In this document: positions 62,755 through 64,000 of the stretch, piece by piece | How the letters are laid out: every line of letters starts with the position of its first letter | Position numbering within the stretch: position 1 is the first letter of the stretch | From: Clarkia xantiana subsp. parviflora | Taxonomy: Eukaryota > Streptophyta > Magnoliopsida > Myrtales > Onagraceae | Length of the DNA: 64,000 bases | Reading direction: 5' to 3' | Assembly (NCBI GenBank): GCA_036873135.1 | Contig: JAPTYO010000024.1 | Location: forward strand, 1,860,001-1,924,000 | Translations under genes and position numbers: made by a program | The notes under the pieces: generated by a model | The model's database searches: none | Told to the model about the DNA's origin: nothing | Seen by the model: the letters and a program-made list of their open reading frames with translations, nothing else

Positions 62755-62865
62755 ATGTGTCCTTCTCTTCTCTCCTTCTGACCTCCTTTCCTTCTCTCCT
62801 TCTGACCTCCTTTCCTTCTCTCCTTCTGACCTCCTTTTCATCTCTCCTTCTGACCTCCTGAGGCT
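62755..62865. repeat. 24-bp tandem repeat in NA-3 LTR, about 4 copies
   Basis: CTCTCCTTCTGACCTCCTTTCCTT repeats. It lies in the transcribed (R/U5) side of the LTR; the minus-strand frame RRSEGEKE is only the repeat translated. Confidence 0.88.
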
Positions 62866-63284
62866 TGTACTTCTTACCCCTGGGGCTTGTCCTACTGCTC
62901 TATGCTCTTCTGCTTCCTTGGTTCTCCTCTCCTTGCCACCCTGCAAGAGGGGCAATACCAGGCACAGAGGGGGGGGTGGTGCCTGATGAACCCTCTCCGA
63001 TGCCTAAGTCAGTACGGTTTTAGAGAGATAAAGCTAGAGAGATGTCAGAGCAAAATTGTGCAACTTGCCAAGATGTCCAAATGAATTGTGAAGGTGGGGT
63101 ATTTATAGGCAACGGTGTCATTAAGGTGGCTTAATGACATCGTTAACCTTTAAACACAATTAATTAACCTTTAAGCGCATAATTAAGACTTTAGGATACG
63201 GAGAAGGTAGGCGGAGTGAATCGAGGGTGGGAGTCCGAAAATGGTGCCGGGGCCCTTGGGGGGAGGAGAAATCCGACCCCCAAG

Positions 63285-63520
63285 GGTAGGGGTTGGGTGA
63301 GGGCACCCAACCCCTCCTAGGGAGGATAGGGTTGGCCAACCCCATCCCCCCTAGGGGAGATCGGGTTGGCCGACCCGATCTCTCCTAGGAGAGATCGGGT
63401 TGGTCCACCCGATCTCCCCTAGGGGAGATCGGGTTGGCTGACCCGATCTCCCCTAGGGGAGGTCGGGTGTGGCCACCCAACCTCACCTAGGCGAGTCTGA
63501 CTCGGCCGGACGGGCGCTTC
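63285..63520. repeat. Hairpin array in NA-3 LTR (6 palindromes)
   Basis: Six palindromes, mostly GAGATCGGGTTGG..GACCCGATCTC with loops CCG, TCC or CTG, separated by CTAGG(G)G. Same U3 position as in NA-1 and NA-2. Confidence 0.88.
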
Positions 63521-63649
63521 GGCCTCGTCCGAGCCGTTGGTGTTTTCGCGAAGGGTTCGGGTTGAAGTTTCGATTTGCAATCATAAAGGAGACGATAAAA
63601 ATACAATGGTTCGGAAGTCAACGGGTTCAAATTGGGCGTATATCCATCA

Positions 63650-64000
63650 CATGCCCCCGAGTCAACCAATGGCCTAACCCTTGATTGACTCTATTTTAGG
63701 ATGGTATGACACGCGCAATTTGAAACCGGGGTTTTACCTTCTTTGTCTGAATGCCTGCTTACCCATGGATGCGTGCCTCTGACTCTGCCCCCTGCCTTAT
63801 GAGATAGAGGAATTGTAAACGTCAGAGTAGCACGGACGTATGCCTAGGCACGCGTCCGTCTGAGGTGGGAGTAATAAATCTATCTTTGCTACAAGCGCAT
63901 ACTCGAAAAATACACGCTTGCATAAGGATGCAATACGAATACACCTAAGTGACTCATGCTTCAATTTCGTGCTGGGATTCTGCCCAAGTGAAGGAAAATT
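63650..64000. other. Internal sequence of NA-3 next to its 3' LTR, no gene
   Basis: Collinear with 18507-18860 of NA-1. Confidence 0.8.

Larger units (their letters stand above)
62581..63649 (-). repeat. 3' LTR of NA-3
   Basis: 1,069 bp, TGTTAGGTTATAAAG...GGGCGTATATCCATCA, longest of the four NA LTRs. Extra length comes from the 24-bp repeats (62755-62860), GGGGTAGTCGTTCTGAT repeats (62700-62755) and a six-palindrome array (63285-63485). TATA box at 63100-63107. Confidence 0.9.
62581..64000 (-). mobile_element. NA-3: 3' end of a further NA element, continues past the right edge
   Basis: LTR 62581-63649 followed by internal sequence (63650-64000) matching NA-1 18507-18860, for example ATGCCCC.GAGTCAACCAATGG. 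So this is a 3' LTR in minus orientation; the rest lies outside the window. The left flank is ATAAC. Confidence 0.9.

Noticed and set aside
62689..62955. 88-codon frame rich in RRSEGEKE
   Set aside because: Translation of the 24-bp repeat in the NA-3 LTR.

Overview
The window is plant nuclear DNA made almost entirely of nested LTR retrotransposons. The evidence is Ty3/gypsy elements of Tat type (two RNase H domains plus an antisense extra gene), Ty1/copia elements, a primer-binding site for plant initiator tRNA-Met, and hAT- and Mutator-type short elements. No host gene, rRNA, tRNA gene or CRISPR array was recognised. The species cannot be told from the sequence.

Layout, left to right. 1-7514: minus-strand Tat element TAT-A (LTR 6682-7514, integrase remnant, spacer repeats, extra gene on the plus strand), running off the left edge. 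It sits inside the reverse transcriptase of an old plus-strand Copia, COP-1 (7515-16512). COP-1 is also split by a young complete Copia, COP-in (8388-14088, 276-bp LTRs, target duplication GTTAC). 16513-17756: AT-rich DNA without genes. 17757-27851: NA-1, a minus-strand non-autonomous gypsy element with a gag-protease-gag frame and a plus-strand extra gene but no polymerase. 28085-35501: TAT-B, minus strand, target duplication ATTTA, full gag-pol with stops, 5' LTR collapsed to 63 bp. 36421 to about 46396: TAT-C, plus strand, the best preserved Tat, with antisense gene 43356-46069 and no 3' LTR. About 46397-50451: NA-2, a decayed relative of NA-1. 50452 to about 53332: 3' end of another gypsy element, mostly tandem repeats plus an LTR. 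53467-55518: TAT-D, target duplication CGCAC, two LTRs around 0.7 kb. 55524-62484: COP-2, a decayed relative of COP-1, whose 3' LTR holds a hAT element (60988-62156) that itself holds a Mutator-like MITE (61336-61868). 62581-64000: 3' LTR and first internal bases of NA-3.

How the parts work together. In each Tat or NA element the main gag(-pol) frame and the extra gene converge tail to tail on a spacer of tandem repeats. The extra gene has its own TATA box, a leader and short introns at shared positions. It encodes the plant 'putative gypsy-type transposon' domain followed by a coiled coil. Because it is antisense to the genomic RNA, its introns can survive retrotransposition. NA elements have no RT, RNase H or integrase and presumably depended on Tat relatives. 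Almost all frames carry stops or frameshifts; COP-in is the only nearly intact coding element.

Limits: element borders backed by target duplications are firm (COP-in, TAT-B, TAT-D, hAT, MITE). Other borders, splice sites and all family names rest on reading motifs by eye, without alignments or searches.
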